Shown: positions 14,779 to 15,094 of the stretch, piece after piece
Layout: every line of letters starts with the position of its first letter
How positions within the stretch are numbered: position 1 is the stretch's first letter
Assembly (NCBI GenBank): GCA_964439435.1
Contig: CAYTOF010000050.1
Location: 1-15,094 of the forward strand
From: CAYTOF01 sp964439435
GTDB taxonomy: Bacteria; Bacillota; Clostridia; Oscillospirales; QAMX01
Direction of reading: 5' to 3'
DNA length: 15,094 nucleotides
Notes under the pieces: generated by a model
Database searches by the model: none
What the model was told of the DNA's origin: nothing
Seen by the model: only the letters and a program-made list of their open reading frames with translations
Translations under genes and position numbers: made by a program

Positions 14779-15023
14779 TATTTTACCTCCTCATAATCAT
14801 CATCGCCAATCAAATATCCCTTTTGCGCAAGTGATTTTCTTACATCATCCATCGAAATTTTTCGCAATGATGCACCTTTTGGTAAAGTCATAAAACGCCC
14901 GACTGTGTTCAACATGCCGGGTTTTACAATTTCGGTGAAACCTATTTCATATAGTATATCAAGCAATTCCGGATCTTGTGTGCACAACTCAAATATTGAT
15001 TTTTTAAGATTAAGATTTTTCAT
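14778..15023 (-). CDS. DUF1858 domain-containing protein
   Basis: This 81-residue protein matches the small DUF1858 domain: a helical start (LKKSIFELCTQDPELLDILYEIGF) followed by GMLNTVGRFMTLPKGASLRKI. The domain is often found next to, or fused with, hemerythrin or DUF438 proteins and resembles the N-terminal region of iron-sulfur cluster repair (RIC/ScdA-type) proteins. C14 sits in the LCTQDPEL segment, where related domains often have Cys. There is no membrane segment or signal peptide. The start ATG (15021-15023) has only a weak ribosome site. The stop overlaps the DUF438 gene start by one base. It is the first gene of this minus-strand operon within the window. The 71 bases beyond it hold no gene or clear promoter. 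Confidence 0.85.
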   Translation of the reverse strand: MKNLNLKKSIFELCTQDPELLDILYEIGFTEIVKPGMLNTVGRFMTLPKGASLRKISMDDVRKSLAQKGYLIGDDDYEEVK

Positions 15024-15094
15024 CGCTTTACTCTTATAATTGATGCATTGTCAAGCCAAGTGCGCCAGTTCGTGTAGAAAAACCTGAATGGGGG

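Noticed and set aside
15040..15054. FNR-box-like TTGA...TCAA upstream of the DUF1858 gene
   Set aside because: The half-sites are 7 bases apart rather than the 6 of the TTGATnnnnATCAA consensus, and the centre is not symmetric; a -10/-35 pair at proper spacing was not found either.

Overview
The window looks like core chromosome of a low-to-mid-GC Bacillota (Firmicutes), most likely an anaerobic clostridial lineage. The evidence is a Phe-specific T-box leader in front of pheST, a SigH-type sigma factor beside rpoB, consensus TTGACA/TATAAT promoters, strong GGAGG ribosome sites, and a DUF1858/DUF438 pair of the kind common in anaerobes. The genus cannot be read from the sequence, and there are no rRNA or tRNA genes, CRISPR arrays or insertion sequences.

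Layout. (1) Positions 1-4071, minus strand: the start of rpoC (cut by the window edge) and a complete rpoB. They form one operon with its own strong promoter near 4265-4293 and a leader of about 190 nt carrying imperfect repeats. (2) Positions 4411-5545, plus strand: a SigH-like sigma factor divergent from rpoB, then a 91-residue double zinc-ribbon protein. The sigma gene's best ribosome site precedes an ATA codon, so its start is unusual. (3) Positions 5701-8680, plus strand: a two-gene carbohydrate cassette of a TIM-barrel sugar epimerase/isomerase and a glycoside hydrolase family 92 (alpha-mannosidase-type) protein without a signal peptide. It ends at a 19-bp perfect hairpin that acts as a two-way terminator. 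(4) Positions 8742-13123, minus strand: a consensus promoter, a phenylalanine T-box riboswitch, pheS, pheT and an SGNH hydrolase whose start overlaps the pheT stop (ATGA). (5) Positions 13192-15023, minus strand: DUF1858 protein, DUF438/hemerythrin/PAS protein and a small Dabb-family protein, apparently one operon of possible sensory or stress function.

The most notable points are the SGNH hydrolase placed under phenylalanine T-box control, the candidate AUA start of the sigma factor, the rpoB-sigH junction lacking the usual secE-nusG-rplKAJL block, the apparently cytoplasmic GH92 enzyme paired with a sugar epimerase, and the structured rpoB leader and divergent promoter region. Most genes belong to known families. 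I see no clear wholly new system, but several arrangements deserve a second look.
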